Assembly (NCBI GenBank): GCA_022264855.1
Contig: JABYQU010000009.1
Coordinates: 372,001 to 436,000 of the forward strand
Direction of reading: 5' to 3'
Source: Lenzites betulinus
Lineage: Eukaryota > Basidiomycota > Agaricomycetes > Polyporales > Polyporaceae
DNA: 64,000 nucleotides
Shown here: piece by piece, positions 1-10,669 of the stretch
Layout: every line of letters starts with the position of its first letter
Numbering within the stretch: position 1 is the first letter of the stretch
The notes under the pieces: generated by a model
Seen by the model: only the letters and a program-made list of their open reading frames with translations
Databases searched by the model: none
Told to the model about the DNA's origin: nothing
Program-made: the position numbers and the translations under genes

Positions 1-560
1 GCATGGCTGGCACCTACCAGTGGTCTTCGTGTGCTGGCCCCTAACACGGAGGCCCCAGAAGTGCCGGAGACCACGGTGCGCACGGATCTTCTTCAGCCTC
101 TCAAGATCGTCACGGAGCTTGGAGTCGACACCGTTCGACAGGATCTGCAGGGTCTTGCCGTCCACGATGTCCCGCTGCCTGTTCAGGAACCACGTAGGGA
201 TCTTGAACTGCGTGGGGTTTTGGATGATGGTGACGAGACGCTCAAGCTCATCCGAGTTAAGCTCGCCAGCGCTGTGCAAGCATACCCGCCGTCAGGACCG
301 CGAAACCGGTGGTATGACATAGTACATACCGCTTGTTCAGGTCGACATCGGCCTTTTTGCAGACAAGGTTGGCGTAACGACGGCCGACACCCTTGATCTC
401 GGTCAAGGCGTACATGATCTTGCGCTTGCCATCAACGTTGGTGTTGAGGAGACGCAAGATGTGCTGAATTTGCGATATAAGTTTCCCGCTCAGACGTCTC
501 CTCCTGGTTCTTCAAACGCACCTGGAATTGGATGTGGGCCTCAGGCACGACGAGAGACAT
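1..560 (-). CDS. rps18: 40S ribosomal protein S18 (uS13), 3' end outside window, one internal frame break
   Basis: Small-subunit ribosomal protein of the head domain. The translation contains the family hallmarks [20 protein letters not shown], then [17 protein letters not shown], then [14 protein letters not shown]. The ATG is at 558-560 and begins [17 protein letters not shown] 58 bp intron (329..272) splits DLNKR from [12 protein letters not shown]. After TTGR a second GT donor begins at the window edge, so the last exon lies outside. Near 486-491 the frame slips by one base: the expected Ser-Glu-Gly-Lys-Leu is encoded as TCT GAG C GGG AAA CTT, one base too many. Either the gene is a decayed copy or the base is a sequencing error. 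Everything else is close to consensus, which favours an error or a very recent lesion. A pyrimidine tract ending in CAG just before the ATG suggests a 5'UTR intron. Confidence 0.92.
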
Positions 561-3500
561 GATGGGCGGGCGGGTGATAACCTGGGAGCAAGAGCAGAAT
601 GGGTCAGTCAAAATTGTACTTACTGAGCTGCATCCAAAGTTCCGAAGTCCAATCCAGCCCTGTAACCCCGTTCTTTCTCTCCCATCTTAACTCCACGCAT
701 TCTCCACGGCTCGTAGGACACTCTGGCAGCGATTCGAGGAGCATAAGGGTACTCACCGATAATCTTGACGGCCTGTGTTGTGTGCAGCGGTAGCGAGAGG
801 CCAGTACACACGTCTGCGCCGGGCGGCAGGCAGACGCCGGGACCGTTGCCATATTCGGACTTCCTCGTCCATGAGCGCTTAAACCCTTCGTTCTGTTACA
901 CTTCTGCTACTTGCTCTGAAGTTGCTCATAGGCGGACCACCAAAACGACACCGCAAAACAGCGGAATACGCATCCGATCTTATATATACCACAGCTCTTT
1001 GCTCCGATGTAGGGCCAGAAATGTGAATTAGCATCTAAGTACGTTCGTCGAGATCACAACATCCTAGTAACACGCATAGTAGTGTCTTTTGCCTTCAAAC
1101 GTTTTGGCCGCCATCTGAAGTACGTCTTGCTCTAAATATCCTCATATCGTGTGGCCATTTTGACATGTGCATGGCTCCGTCAGCGCCTCGTGACAGTCAT
1201 GCTTGCACTTGTACCAATACCCTGGAGTCAGCCGTTCATCTTGGGGCGCATGGACGCTCAGCGCTCCTGAGGTAGTATGACTATGCGTTTCACTGTCAGT
1301 ATGATCATTTCAGTGACAGACGTCTGCGCAAGTCTTATTGTATTGCCATGGTACATGCTACCGCTTTCCGCCGAGGACTCGATATGATCTGCGGTCAACA
1401 CATCAACGTGCTCTAAGACTATAGTGTATCGGATGCTCAGATCAAGTTAGAGCAGGACTCGAAGCTTTTGAAATCCAACCCGCAGCGGTGACCCACCGAT
1501 GCACATCTCAAATGACCGTCGGCTTTCCAATTGCTTGATGGTAAGGGTAAGTCCGAGTCGTCTCAATACCCCGGCCATACTCGTCTCCCTTAATTCTCCA
1601 GATGCTGTTTTCACTGGCGGTTATTGAAGCATAATCCTTGAAAACCCGTGCGCATATTTGATGACCCATACCTTAGAAAGACCAGGACTTAAATCAATCG
1701 TCCAGGCATAACCGGTGTGTGGATGTTCTCCGGCACCATTTCGTACGGCTGACCAAGTCAACATGACTTCAGACATTCGAATATAGGTGCACTCCAAACG
1801 GCGGCATCGTTATGCCCCTCGAACTGTTCATTGTTTTAAGAGTGTAAATCAATGCAGTTGGGGTTCATGTATCACGCATACAACCTCACTGGACTCCTGC
1901 GATGCATTCAGGCGCAGCATGCTATGCCTCGGATCCATCCCAAAAGTGCTGGCTAGAACCACAGTGATTCCGGGGACAAGAGGCCACCTGGTCCGGCATA
2001 CCAATCACCGGTATCTGCACTATAAAACACTAAACTATTGTCGGACTGACGACCCTTACACACAAACCCACCGCCAGCCTTGCCCGCACAGCTTGCTTTA
2101 CATATACATAGGTCAGGTCGCCGAACTGCAATCTATTCCGCCGCTTGCGCTCGCTAACCACATACAATTGCTTCCGTCCCCATACATCCGACGGTAGCGG
2201 CGTCATCATGAACGCCATAATAACCGAACCGAGACGGCGGCCGGCGGACGTGCAGATCTCGTCGGCGGTCAACGGTGAACGGTTTTTGCCTCCGTCCACC
2301 GCCGCTCACACGAGTCACCACCGCTCCGGAGACCCTGCCGCCGACATGGGCCTTGGGGACTCATGCGCGCTCTCCCAAGGCAAGGGCCATCGTGGCTTCG
2401 GTGCCGAAACAGCACACGTCGATGGCCGCCCACTCCTAGCCGATTTTCCAGCATCTGTGCGTTGAACATTTCTGCAGGAGGACTTCCTAGGACTCCGCGC
2501 TGTTCGGGCTGGAGAGCCCTCGGCGCCCCCTGCGGCATGCGATGGGTGACCGAGAAGGGCAATCTTGCGCCAGAGCGGTGCGTCTGCGACCTGCTCTGCT
2601 CAGCCTCAGCTCAGTGTTCGGCCCTGAGTCTGCCTGTTCGTCCTTTCCTGATGGTGCGGGCGGGGATGAAGGCTTGGCGTTGGCGACGGGAACTGAGTCG
2701 CTGAAAACGCTGTCGGACGCATCAAAGTGGTTCTCCGTGCTTTGGAACCTCGACCTGAAGCCTGAAGAGCACCCGCGGTGGGACGCAGTGCTGGTAGCCC
2801 CGCAGCGGGGGGCAGTGGGTCGATCAAATTCATCCGGACCCATTACGTCCACATCTTGCTGCGTTCACCAATCAATTTCGATGTCGTGAGCGCAGCTGTC
2901 TGCAGCTGCCCTGCACCTCCCTCCGACAGGCTCGGAGCTGACGTTATTCACGCAGGTTAAATACCCGGCAGTCTGCAGATCTTCCCAGAGCCTAGCGTCC
3001 TGGGATGGAGCGCTGGACGACCATGTCTCGGTCTTGAGGCCGCCCATGATCGAAGAGCATGCGACGTGACGTGCAGCACACATGGATATGCCGTCTGGAA
3101 TCAAGGGCAGTGACTCTTATACCTAAGCGGAAACGTTGCTGTGCCTTCCGTGGCGTGCCGTTACGTAGGTATGTGTGCAGAAAGCATATGGTGACCGTAA
3201 ATACGCCTTGGCGTAAACCTAAGCTGCGCGTGTCGGTGAAGCCTTCGTACACCGGTCCGAGATTGTCTAGCTTGAGCGAAGGGCGCCGGAGGCCACAGGC
3301 CGCCGGGTATGTCCGTTGTCTCATGACTCCTAGCTCTGAAGAAGGTTGTGCCACAGCAGTCCGGACCACAAACTCCAGAGGCGGCCGCAAAACGCGAGCT
3401 TGAGCGGCGTGTCCGAAGTGTGTCCGAGCGAGGCGCAGATCGACACGGTTATCTGGTTCGACTATCGCTAGTGGTACAAAGTGACACATCGAAGACTTCG

Positions 3501-3870
3501 TTCACGCCGCTATCAGACTCAATGGGACTACGGATGGGAACGTGGGCCTACGTGGGCCTGGAGACCGTACTGAAACGGAGCCCGGCTTCCTGCAATACAC
3601 TAGTTCGCGCGCTAGCAGTTAGTGGTTTAAGCTCGTGTGCAACTGGACTCACCGGACGACAGACGTTTTCAAAATCGCAGCCACTGTCATTACATTGATC
3701 ACTACCAGTGTCGCGGAGGCAAGGCGAGCCGAGACGACTGACGCCAGCAGGAAAGGAAGGAGAGGAGAGTCAGGAGAGAGCAGCTGGAAAGCCGGCGAGC
3801 GAGTGTGGCACTGGAGATAGATCTTGCGATGACATCTGGAGGAGATATATGCATGATGCAGATCGGGGCG
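561..3870. other. Gene-poor stretch with unrecognised open frames
   Basis: Upstream of the ribosomal gene there is a TATATATA sequence near 980, about 420 bp before its ATG. It could serve as a promoter if a 5'UTR intron exists. From 1030 to 2030 I see nothing coding. Between 2150 and 3490 several overlapping open frames occur on both strands. The minus-strand frame at about 2487-2852 has a Ser/Pro/Asp-rich composition that could be real coding. None shows a recognisable domain, a consistent splice pattern or a clear start, so I do not call a gene. Confidence 0.4.
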
Positions 3871-4421
3871 CATCAGAGGACATCACTGAGGTTGCGTCGG
3901 TGGGGGATAAATTGGGCGTAGTACGTATTCGCACAGGGGCGCGTGCGGGGATGCTGACGCTCGGGGTCGGGCGAGTGAGGTGATGGCGGCAGCGCGTGCG
4001 GGTGCGTGTCGTGCGACGCTGCGACGGTGTGTGCAAGCCGCGCAGCTCGGCAGGGCGCGAGGCGAGGCTGCAGGCAGCGACGAGGAGGAGGCTGCGAAGG
4101 TCGCAGGAACGGGCGGGGGGAGCCGACAGGCACGGCGAGTGGGGGCAGCCAATCTGGGACGGCGACGACGACAGGCGATCGGCTAACGCGCCGCATCAAG
4201 CGTTCTCCCAAGAAGGCAAATTGTGAATCGCTCCTGCGCGACGCCGCTATCCCAACATCACGGCCTGAGCACCGTTTTGTGAAACGGCGTCGCGGCCGTA
4301 GGCGCCACTCTCTCATACAATACTTACGCACCATGTCTAGCCCCTCCGCATTTCTGCTTTCCCCCCCGCGCGCCCGTCGCCCCCGGCGTCGTCGTCCTAC
4401 CCCCTGATCCGGTCTACATAG

Positions 4422-6449
4422 ATGTCCGCTCACGCCTGGCCCCCCGCACTCGCGAAGAACGAGTCCGAGTCCGAGAAGGCCGCACGGATAGCCGCAGAGA
4501 AAGAGGCAAAGAGGATCAGGTACGTTCGCCCCCGCACCGGCATGCTCGCAGCATCTGACCATGCTCTCAGCGATGAGATTGACCGCGCCCTCGAGCAAGA
4601 GAAGCAGGAGCTTCGCAAACATAGGCCACAGAGCAAGATATTGCTGCTCGGTAAGAATATCGCCGCTGGTCCTGGCTTCGTACTGAAGGGTTTTTCGCAG
4701 GTCAAGCCGAGTCGGGCAAGTCCACCATGATCAAGAACTTCCAACTATATTTCTGCCCCTCTTCCTTCCACGCAGAAACCGAAGCCTGGCGCGCAGTCAT
4801 TCATCTCAACCTCGCCCGCTTCGTCAACCATCTCCTCTACGTGCTCTTCAACACCAACACCAGCGCGGGCCGCAGGCAGACCGACACGATCAAAGACTAC
4901 CGCATATTCCAAATGCGCCTCTCGCCCCTCAAGCAGGTCGAGCTCATCCTCTCCCGCTGCCTTTCTGCCGAGAGCTCGTCGAACTTAAGCCCGCTGGGAG
5001 GATCGGATGACAGCAGGCTGGTGCGCGCGGCCACCGCACCAGAAGTGTCGGTACGCGGCGGCACCGGGTGGAAACACTTTCTGCGCAAGCGACGCGGCTC
5101 GCAATCAAAACTCTCGGCACTCCAGGACGAATTGGAGGACGCGCGGCGGATACTGGACGCCTGCAAGGAGGACATCGTTGCACTGTGGGCAAGTCCTGCC
5201 ATCCCCATCCTCGAGCAGGAGGGCGTGGACCTCCAACACCATGCGCGGTAGTACGTACTCCCCCGCAGCTCGCACACCCTATCACACTCGCTAACGGCCC
5301 CAAAGTTTCGTCGAAGATGCGCGACGTATCGCCGACATGAAGTACGTCCCGACGGCAGGTCTGTTTATGTCCCTGTGCATTTCCTATGCATGTCGCTCAT
5401 TTTGTTTCAGAGGATATCCTTAGAGCACGGCTCCGGACCGTCGGCGTTGAGGAGCACCGCATGACCATGGAGACCGGTAAGCTCTTACCGTTTCAGTCGC
5501 TGATGCCAACGAATGTAACACTGCGTCCCTGCAGCCGTCGAAAGAGGTGACGAGTGGATTTTCTATGATGTCGGCGGCCAACGGAACCAGCGGGGTGAGC
5601 GCGCCGCCCGTCCTCATGCTCCGCCGTTACTGACTGCATGGCTCAGCTTCGTGGGCGTCATACTTTGAAGATGGTGAGCTTACATCTGGCCCTCGCATCT
5701 GACCCGTCTGACCCATGATGTTCGCAGTGAATGCAATGATTTTCCTCTGTCCCATGAGCGCCTTCAACCAACGACTGTCAGAGGACAGGAACGTGAATCG
5801 ACTGGTACGTCCGGATGATGCTTTTGGCCTTCAGTCAGGTACTGAGCGATTCTGACGTACATGCAGCAAGATTCCATGTCACTTTGGGAAACTGTTTGCC
5901 GAAACAAGCTGCTCGGAAACGCCATGTTCATCCTGCTGCTGAACAAGGCGGACTTGCTGCACGCGAAACTGAAAGCGGGTAAATGCGGTTCATTCCGTTA
6001 TTGTATGCACCTCGCTCACCAACGCGACTGTCAGGTGTCCAGTTTAGCACGTACGTTATCAACTACGACCGCAGTCGGCCTAATACCGTGGAAGGGGTGT
6101 CAAGTTGTGAGCCGCGTCTGCGCTCTTTATTGTGGGTTCCACGCTAACGCGGTCATTTCCTGTTTCTAGTCATACAGAAAGAAATGACGGAGGTGCACCG
6201 TGTATATTCGCCGCGTAAGCGGCAGCTGCATGTACACACTACATGCGCGATTGTGCGTGTTCTTCAACATCCGCCTAAAAGCGAAGAGACCTAACATTTG
6301 CACAGGACCCCACAACGATGGGTGCCGTGTTGAGTAGCAGTAAGTCTATTCTAAAAACGCTCTACTTGACCTTCCGTTCACTCACAATATCCCTCCCAGT
6401 CCGAGACGTACTCCTCGTAGACGTCCTCCACCGAACGACACTCCTTTGA
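4422..6449 (+). CDS. Non-classical heterotrimeric G-protein alpha subunit, 13 exons, 452 aa
   Basis: Predicted GTP-binding signalling subunit acting at the inner face of the plasma membrane. Exons that keep one frame: 4422-4519, 4571-4650, 4701-5247, 5306-5358, 5411-5476, 5535-5594, 5647-5673, 5728-5804, 5867-5978, 6035-6106, 6170-6252, 6306-6339, 6400-6449; they sum to 1359 nt. G boxes are in order: P-loop GQAESGKST (usual GAGESGKS), switch I with RARLRTVG, DVGGQRNQR (catalytic Gln kept), LLLNKADLL (NKxD) and TTCAID (TCAxD). The protein is about 100 residues longer than canonical Galpha because of a Ser/Arg-rich insert in the helical domain. The N-terminus MSAHAWPPAL has no MGC myristoylation/palmitoylation signal, and the C-terminus VLHRTTLL is unlike the receptor-coupling tail of Gi/Gs/Gq. 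This fits the expanded atypical Galpha class known in agaricomycetes. Domain identity is firm; signalling role is inferred. Confidence 0.93.
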
Positions 6450-7129
6450 AGCACGCACCAACTCCGCACCTGCCCCTATGTAACATCCGCACGCCCGCGT
6501 CCCGTCCCCGCACTCGCTCCCCCTCATCTATGCTTTATTGCTCTACTTATCACGCTTGTCGTCGCGCGCGCGGGTCCCAAGTACATATAATCGGCGCCCC
6601 TATCCACGCTGCTCATCCTCGCACATCCTCTCCTCCCCTCCTCCGCGCAAACACAGAGTCTCCCATACGCGTGCTCTGTCTCTCAACCCGCCCCACCTAT
6701 CTCATCCCATATCGCCTCTCCGAATATCGTGTCATATAGTGTACCCCTATAGTCGGCTCCCTACGTTCATTCTTGCCTAAGTACCGTTAGTGTACAGTGA
6801 TTCCGATGATTATTCCTTGCGCGCGCGCGCACTGCCGCCGCCTACTTAGCACTGACTTAACTAGTGTACTTTAGATCTTACTATGGGCCCGGGCCTTGAG
6901 CTGGTGCTCGACAGTTTCGTAGATATATATCAGCAATGCCAAAGAGCAGATTCTCGTGCCCGTAACATGTGTACACATTTCGTATGCCGGGCTGCTACAT
7001 ATTGATGGAACCATCTCTGGGTGGTATCGGGCAGACTTCACCAGCGGTTGGTACAACTTGGACACAGCGGGATCATTTGCACCGCGAAGCCCGTATACGC
7101 ATGTCGAATCACTGCCAGGAATACGCCGT
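6450..7129. other. Intergenic, pyrimidine-rich 3' flank
   Basis: Downstream of the G-alpha stop the plus strand is C/T-rich with few purine runs to about 6760, as expected of a 3' UTR. A GCGCGCGCGCGC alternating tract lies near 6819-6832. No gene is visible. Confidence 0.5.
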
Positions 7130-7630
7130 TCAGCCAAATATGCTTGCTTCAGCCTCGGGCTTCCTAAGGGGAACGTCCTTATCGATCTTGTCGAATATCT
7201 CCTGAGAGAGGAGGCCTTCGGCCATCATGGCAACGAAGAGCTGGCGGGTCCAGGTACGGCAGCTGTTGACACGGGTCTTCATGTTGAAATCAAGACCGCG
7301 GGCGATCTCGACGATGCGGTCGCGCTGAGCACGGGTGTAGTCGCCGAGGGTGTAGAACGTGTTGGTCTCGTAAGACTGCTGAGACTGGTACTTGACGACG
7401 GGGTTGTGGAAGCTGTAGTTTCCGGGTCCACCGCTGAGCTGAAGGATTTGCGTGACGGTCTTCTCCTCGTCTTGGTAGTTGATCCAGCAGAGGAGGACAT
7501 GGCGGTCGCCCGTCGTCGCGGTGGTCTTGCCGTCCGCCTGGAGAAAGACAGACTTCGTGGAGTCATCATCCGGGTGTATGTGACCCAGGGGGTTGATCAC
7601 GAGGGTCCTAGCGTTCGGTCGGACGGCCAT
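7130..7630 (-). CDS. Conserved basidiomycete hypothetical protein, 166 aa
   Basis: Single-exon ORF from an ATG at 7628-7630 (MAVRPNARTLVINPLGHI) to a stop at 7130. The protein has a compact soluble N-terminal half (GDRHVLLCWINYQDEEKTV, then a segment around LQLSGGPGNYSFHNP) and an alpha-helical C-terminal half with SCRTWTRQLFVAMMAEGLLS. From general knowledge this pattern, a Gly-Pro-Gly turn followed by C-R-x-W and a helix with A-M-x-x-x-G-L, recurs in agaricomycete hypothetical proteins. I know of no assigned function. There is no signal peptide, membrane segment or catalytic motif. It overlaps nothing on the other strand that looks coding. The call as a real gene is good; the function is unknown. 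Confidence 0.7.
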   Translation of the reverse strand: MAVRPNARTLVINPLGHIHPDDDSTKSVFLQADGKTTATTGDRHVLLCWINYQDEEKTVTQILQLSGGPGNYSFHNPVVKYQSQQSYETNTFYTLGDYTRAQRDRIVEIARGLDFNMKTRVNSCRTWTRQLFVAMMAEGLLSQEIFDKIDKDVPLRKPEAEASIFG

Positions 7631-8276
7631 GATGATACCTACGCAAGGATGAGGGGGAATCTGAAGAAGGTCAAGGTGGTGCGTACTGAGTAGAGGTTGA
7701 TAGCTTTGCAGGGAGTGAGTGCTTGGGGATGAGGATTATCTGTCTACGGTGTGCTGGACTTAGATATGTTTTCAGAAATTCTGGTGGTGTATGGAGTCAT
7801 ATGACGTTCAGAATGTACAAATAATCAAACTATCCCACGCGGAATAATCGACATCAATCCCACGGTAAACATATAAGCGCCTACACGCTTTCTGGGTCAC
7901 CAAGTCCGTAGCGCCCGTCCGGAAATCGCCGGTCACTGCCCCGACCATCGTGCCCGTCGTGCTCGACGCCCTCGACGCTGCCTGGGGCGGCGGTTGCAGC
8001 CATTAGAGCGCAATCTAATAGTAGAAACGATTATAAGCTAATTCCAATTACCAAAATTTAGTGTTCTGTTGTAAGCTAAGGGTAAGGGCGCAGACATTAC
8101 CATATTTAGTAATACTCCGCCGAAGCCTTCCTCGCCGTCAGCAACGACGAGCGCGCTGTCGGGGACGATGAGCGCTGGCCTCGGGAGGGGTGCGCAGCTA
8201 TCGTCGGGGCTCTTCCGGGATGTTCCGATCAGGTCGAGGACCGGCGCTTATTCCTTATGTCCCTAGGTTGGGGTTT
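7631..8276. other. Intergenic, nothing recognised
   Basis: A-rich upstream of the hypothetical gene, then GC-richer from about 7920 to 8240. No frame with conserved character and no RNA gene seen. Confidence 0.4.
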
Positions 8277-8333
8277 TGTAATCCGTGGTATTGGCTGTAA
8301 TCCGTGGTATTAGCTGTAATCCGTGGTATTGGC
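8277..8333 (+). repeat. Three-copy 19 bp direct tandem repeat
   Basis: Unit TGTAATCCGTGGTATTGGC at 8277-8295, 8296-8314 (one base different) and 8315-8333. A degenerate fourth unit follows (TGTTTACCGTGG). It sits directly upstream of a 5'-truncated kinase fragment, so it may mark a rearrangement point. Confidence 0.9.
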
Positions 8334-8415
8334 TGTTTACCGTGGGGGAATATGGTCGATTATCCGTGGAGGGGAGTGTATCATTTTTTGTACACTCTGA
8401 ACGCCATAGCCGGGC

Positions 8416-8961
8416 GTGCCTCTTGAATCGGTTATCGATCATATGACCACTCATCAGCTTGATCACGTCGCCGACCAGCTACTGCATCTCCAGACAGAGT
8501 TGCGTCGGTTCACGAGCGCCAGCATTGGCTCGGTCACAGGCGGTCCATTCAACAATAACTTCTTCCCCTGGCCCTATAAACCCTCGTCGCCGTTCGCCTC
8601 TGTGGACGAGTACATCAGCTACTACCGCGTCCTCTTGTCCGATATCTGCACCCCAGATTACGCGGATGAGCTTCTCGCGCGTCTCCCAAGAAATGCGAGG
8701 GTACATCTTGTTCATGGCGACCTATTGCCACGCAACATCTTGGTCAATGGATCGACGATCACCGCCATACTTGATTGGGAATTTGCCGGGTTTTATCCCG
8801 ACTTTTGGGAGTACGTGAGGATGCACCACCGGGCGTTCGGATCGCCGGGATGGGATTATGTCCTGGCGCGTCTCTTTCCTGGGCCCTATCAGGAGGAGCT
8901 TGTCAACACCGTCGATAAGATCATATCTCTCATGATGGTCAATCTCTCTATTGATTCTTGA
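8416..8961 (+). pseudogene. 5'-truncated APH/choline-kinase-type phosphotransferase fragment
   Basis: The frame encodes only the C-terminal half of an aminoglycoside-phosphotransferase-family small-molecule kinase. The catalytic loop VHGDLLPRNIL (H-G-D then N) and the metal-binding TAILDWEFAGFYPDFWEY are intact, and the segment SIGSVTGGPF typical of fungal members is present. The ATP-binding N-terminal lobe with its Gly-rich loop and Lys is absent. The frame opens without a good start (first in-frame ATG at 8443), preceded by a 19 bp tandem repeat and no visible upstream exon. Fungal members are usually about 280-300 residues; about 180 remain. Probably a truncated, non-functional copy, although an overlooked 5' exon cannot be excluded. 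Confidence 0.75.
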
Positions 8962-9280
8962 TATGTGAGTTGATCTACTATACTCCTGTTACTGTACGTC
9001 TTTGAACTGAGTCTTATGTTCAGACCCTCCGAAAGCGTGATCTATGGCACGCTCCATTATTTATGCAATTTTTTACGGACGTCTTGATTGAGTCTTGGAT
9101 CGGATCGGCTGTTCGCCACGTATTGTGATAAGTCTTGTAGCGCCGACGAGCGGCAGTACCCGCCACCTCCCTTGAGCATGATCGCGCCGGATAGACGTAG
9201 TTACACGCGCATGTCCATCGTTATGATATTAAGTATGTGTATGAAGCGAAGGTGAAATACAGTAACACAAGTGAGGACGT
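8962..9280. other. Intergenic, nothing recognised
   Basis: Short AT-richer gap between the kinase fragment and the first gene of the accessory island. No coding or RNA signal seen. Confidence 0.4.
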
Positions 9281-10373
9281 TTATCCAATCATAGCGCGCA
9301 AACGAAACCCTTGCTCGACTAGAATGATAGGCATGACATGGACAAATTCCGGCAAAATGGGATCTACTTCTGCGCAACACGCGGTGCACGAACGTCTGGC
9401 ACACAGCATCCTCCATGCGACAGTGACACCGTAAGGGGGTTGACGTAACATACGTAGTTGTTCGAGATCCTCGTGGAGCAGGTCGATGATCATCACCAGA
9501 GAACCTCCATCGCCAAAAAACCGTCCTTGGTCCGGGCACAAGTACCACCGTCGAAGACAAGGCTGTTGGGAGGGAATGGGAGAAGGGGGGATGCGGGTAC
9601 TCCAGTTGTTGAAACGGTGGGGTTCGAAGGATATTTGGAAGCCGTGTCGTGCCAGGTCTGCATAGAGCAGTATGAGGGGGATGTCGTAGTCAGAAGGCTC
9701 CATCACTATGGACTGCAGCTTCAGGGTGAGGGCCGGATAGCCACATCCGAACGCGGAAGGAGAGAGCCAATTGACCATTGCGCTTGCGGGGGATGCCGCG
9801 ATAGGTTCGAGAGCGGTTTCGGAGGTGGAGGTGAAGATGGCAACAAATCGGTTGTGGGCGGCATTGAAGGTGGTAACGGTAGTGATATGAGCGAGCGTCA
9901 TTGAAGGATGAGGAGGGAGTGTGGGCGGGGATGGATCGAGCTGCAACAGGAGAGTGGTATCCTCACACAAAAGTCGCTTGAGCAATTCGGATGAAGAAGC
10001 CGGAACGAATATCTCGAGGCAGGGTGGGCGTATGGAAGGGTCGCGGAGGATGAAGCTGAGCACGGAGAAACCGCCGATTAACGCACGTGCTTGTAACAAG
10101 TGTCGCTTGAGGGAGTGGCAGTCGGGCACATAGTGAGAGAGTAGGCGATCGCGGTCGCTCGCGAGGATATTGGTGATGTGGAAAGAGAAGATCACAGAGG
10201 TCCTTCGGAGAGCCAAAAGGGTGGTCATATCGCAGCTGTTGATGACGAGGCAAAGCAGCTCGCTTGGCAATCTATGAATACCGTGGCAGTTGAGTATAAC
10301 GATACGACCGAAAGGGGAGTATGACGGCGTACTGGAGGATAGGGAACACTTGAGGTTTTGACTGCAACGGCAT
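9281..10373 (-). CDS. F-box / nucleotidyltransferase-like protein, island copy Fa (343 aa)
   Basis: Two exons: 10373-10333 (MPLQSKPQVFPILQ) and 10271-9281, joined over a 61 bp intron; the sum is 344 codons. Residues about 15-40 (LPSELLCLVINSCDMTTLLA then LRRTS) match an F-box-like helix bundle. The central part has IGGFSVLSFILRD and LEIFVP, positions equivalent to the G-G ... D-x-D/E motif of the polymerase-beta-type nucleotidyltransferase fold, but the first acid is Cys. Further on are NWLSPSAFGCGYPALTL, CPDQGRFFGDGGSL and a Cys-rich end with R-x-C-x-x-C and DPILP. It is clearly paralogous to Fb, Fc and Fd. An ATAAAA element lies about 55 bp upstream. F-box and fold are my inference; no substrate is known. 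Confidence 0.8.
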
Positions 10374-10669
10374 ATTGGCTGTGGATGTTTGAGAGGGAGG
10401 AGTAAAATGCTGCGAGAACGCACGCACATTTTATGTGTGCTCGCGGGGAGTCGGAATCGAAGCATTGGAGAGGGATGAATGGGTGATTAGATCCGTCATG
10501 GAGCGTTTACATTCATGTCACGGTGGAATGAAGGCGGCGATGTCTCATGTAGGAGGAATGATGAACGTGAACCGCTGGATAGAAAGAAGGATGATAACAT
10601 AGGGTGTAAGTGAAATATACAGTTGAACGTTCAAGTTGTATCGGTAAAGATGGAACGAGAAGAGGACGT

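Noticed and set aside
2992..3489. Minus-strand open frame of 165 codons
   Set aside because: No recognisable domain, no promoter, and overlapping open frames on the other strand; not enough to call a gene.
3873..4622. Long minus-strand open frame of 249 codons
   Set aside because: It runs antisense to the G-alpha first exons and upstream GC-rich DNA, has Arg/Pro/Ala-rich random composition and no splice or domain support.
6956..7693. Plus-strand open frame of 245 codons
   Set aside because: It is the mirror of the minus-strand conserved hypothetical gene; codon pattern belongs to the minus strand.
9458..9904. Plus-strand open frame inside Fa
   Set aside because: Antisense shadow of the F-box/nucleotidyltransferase-like gene.
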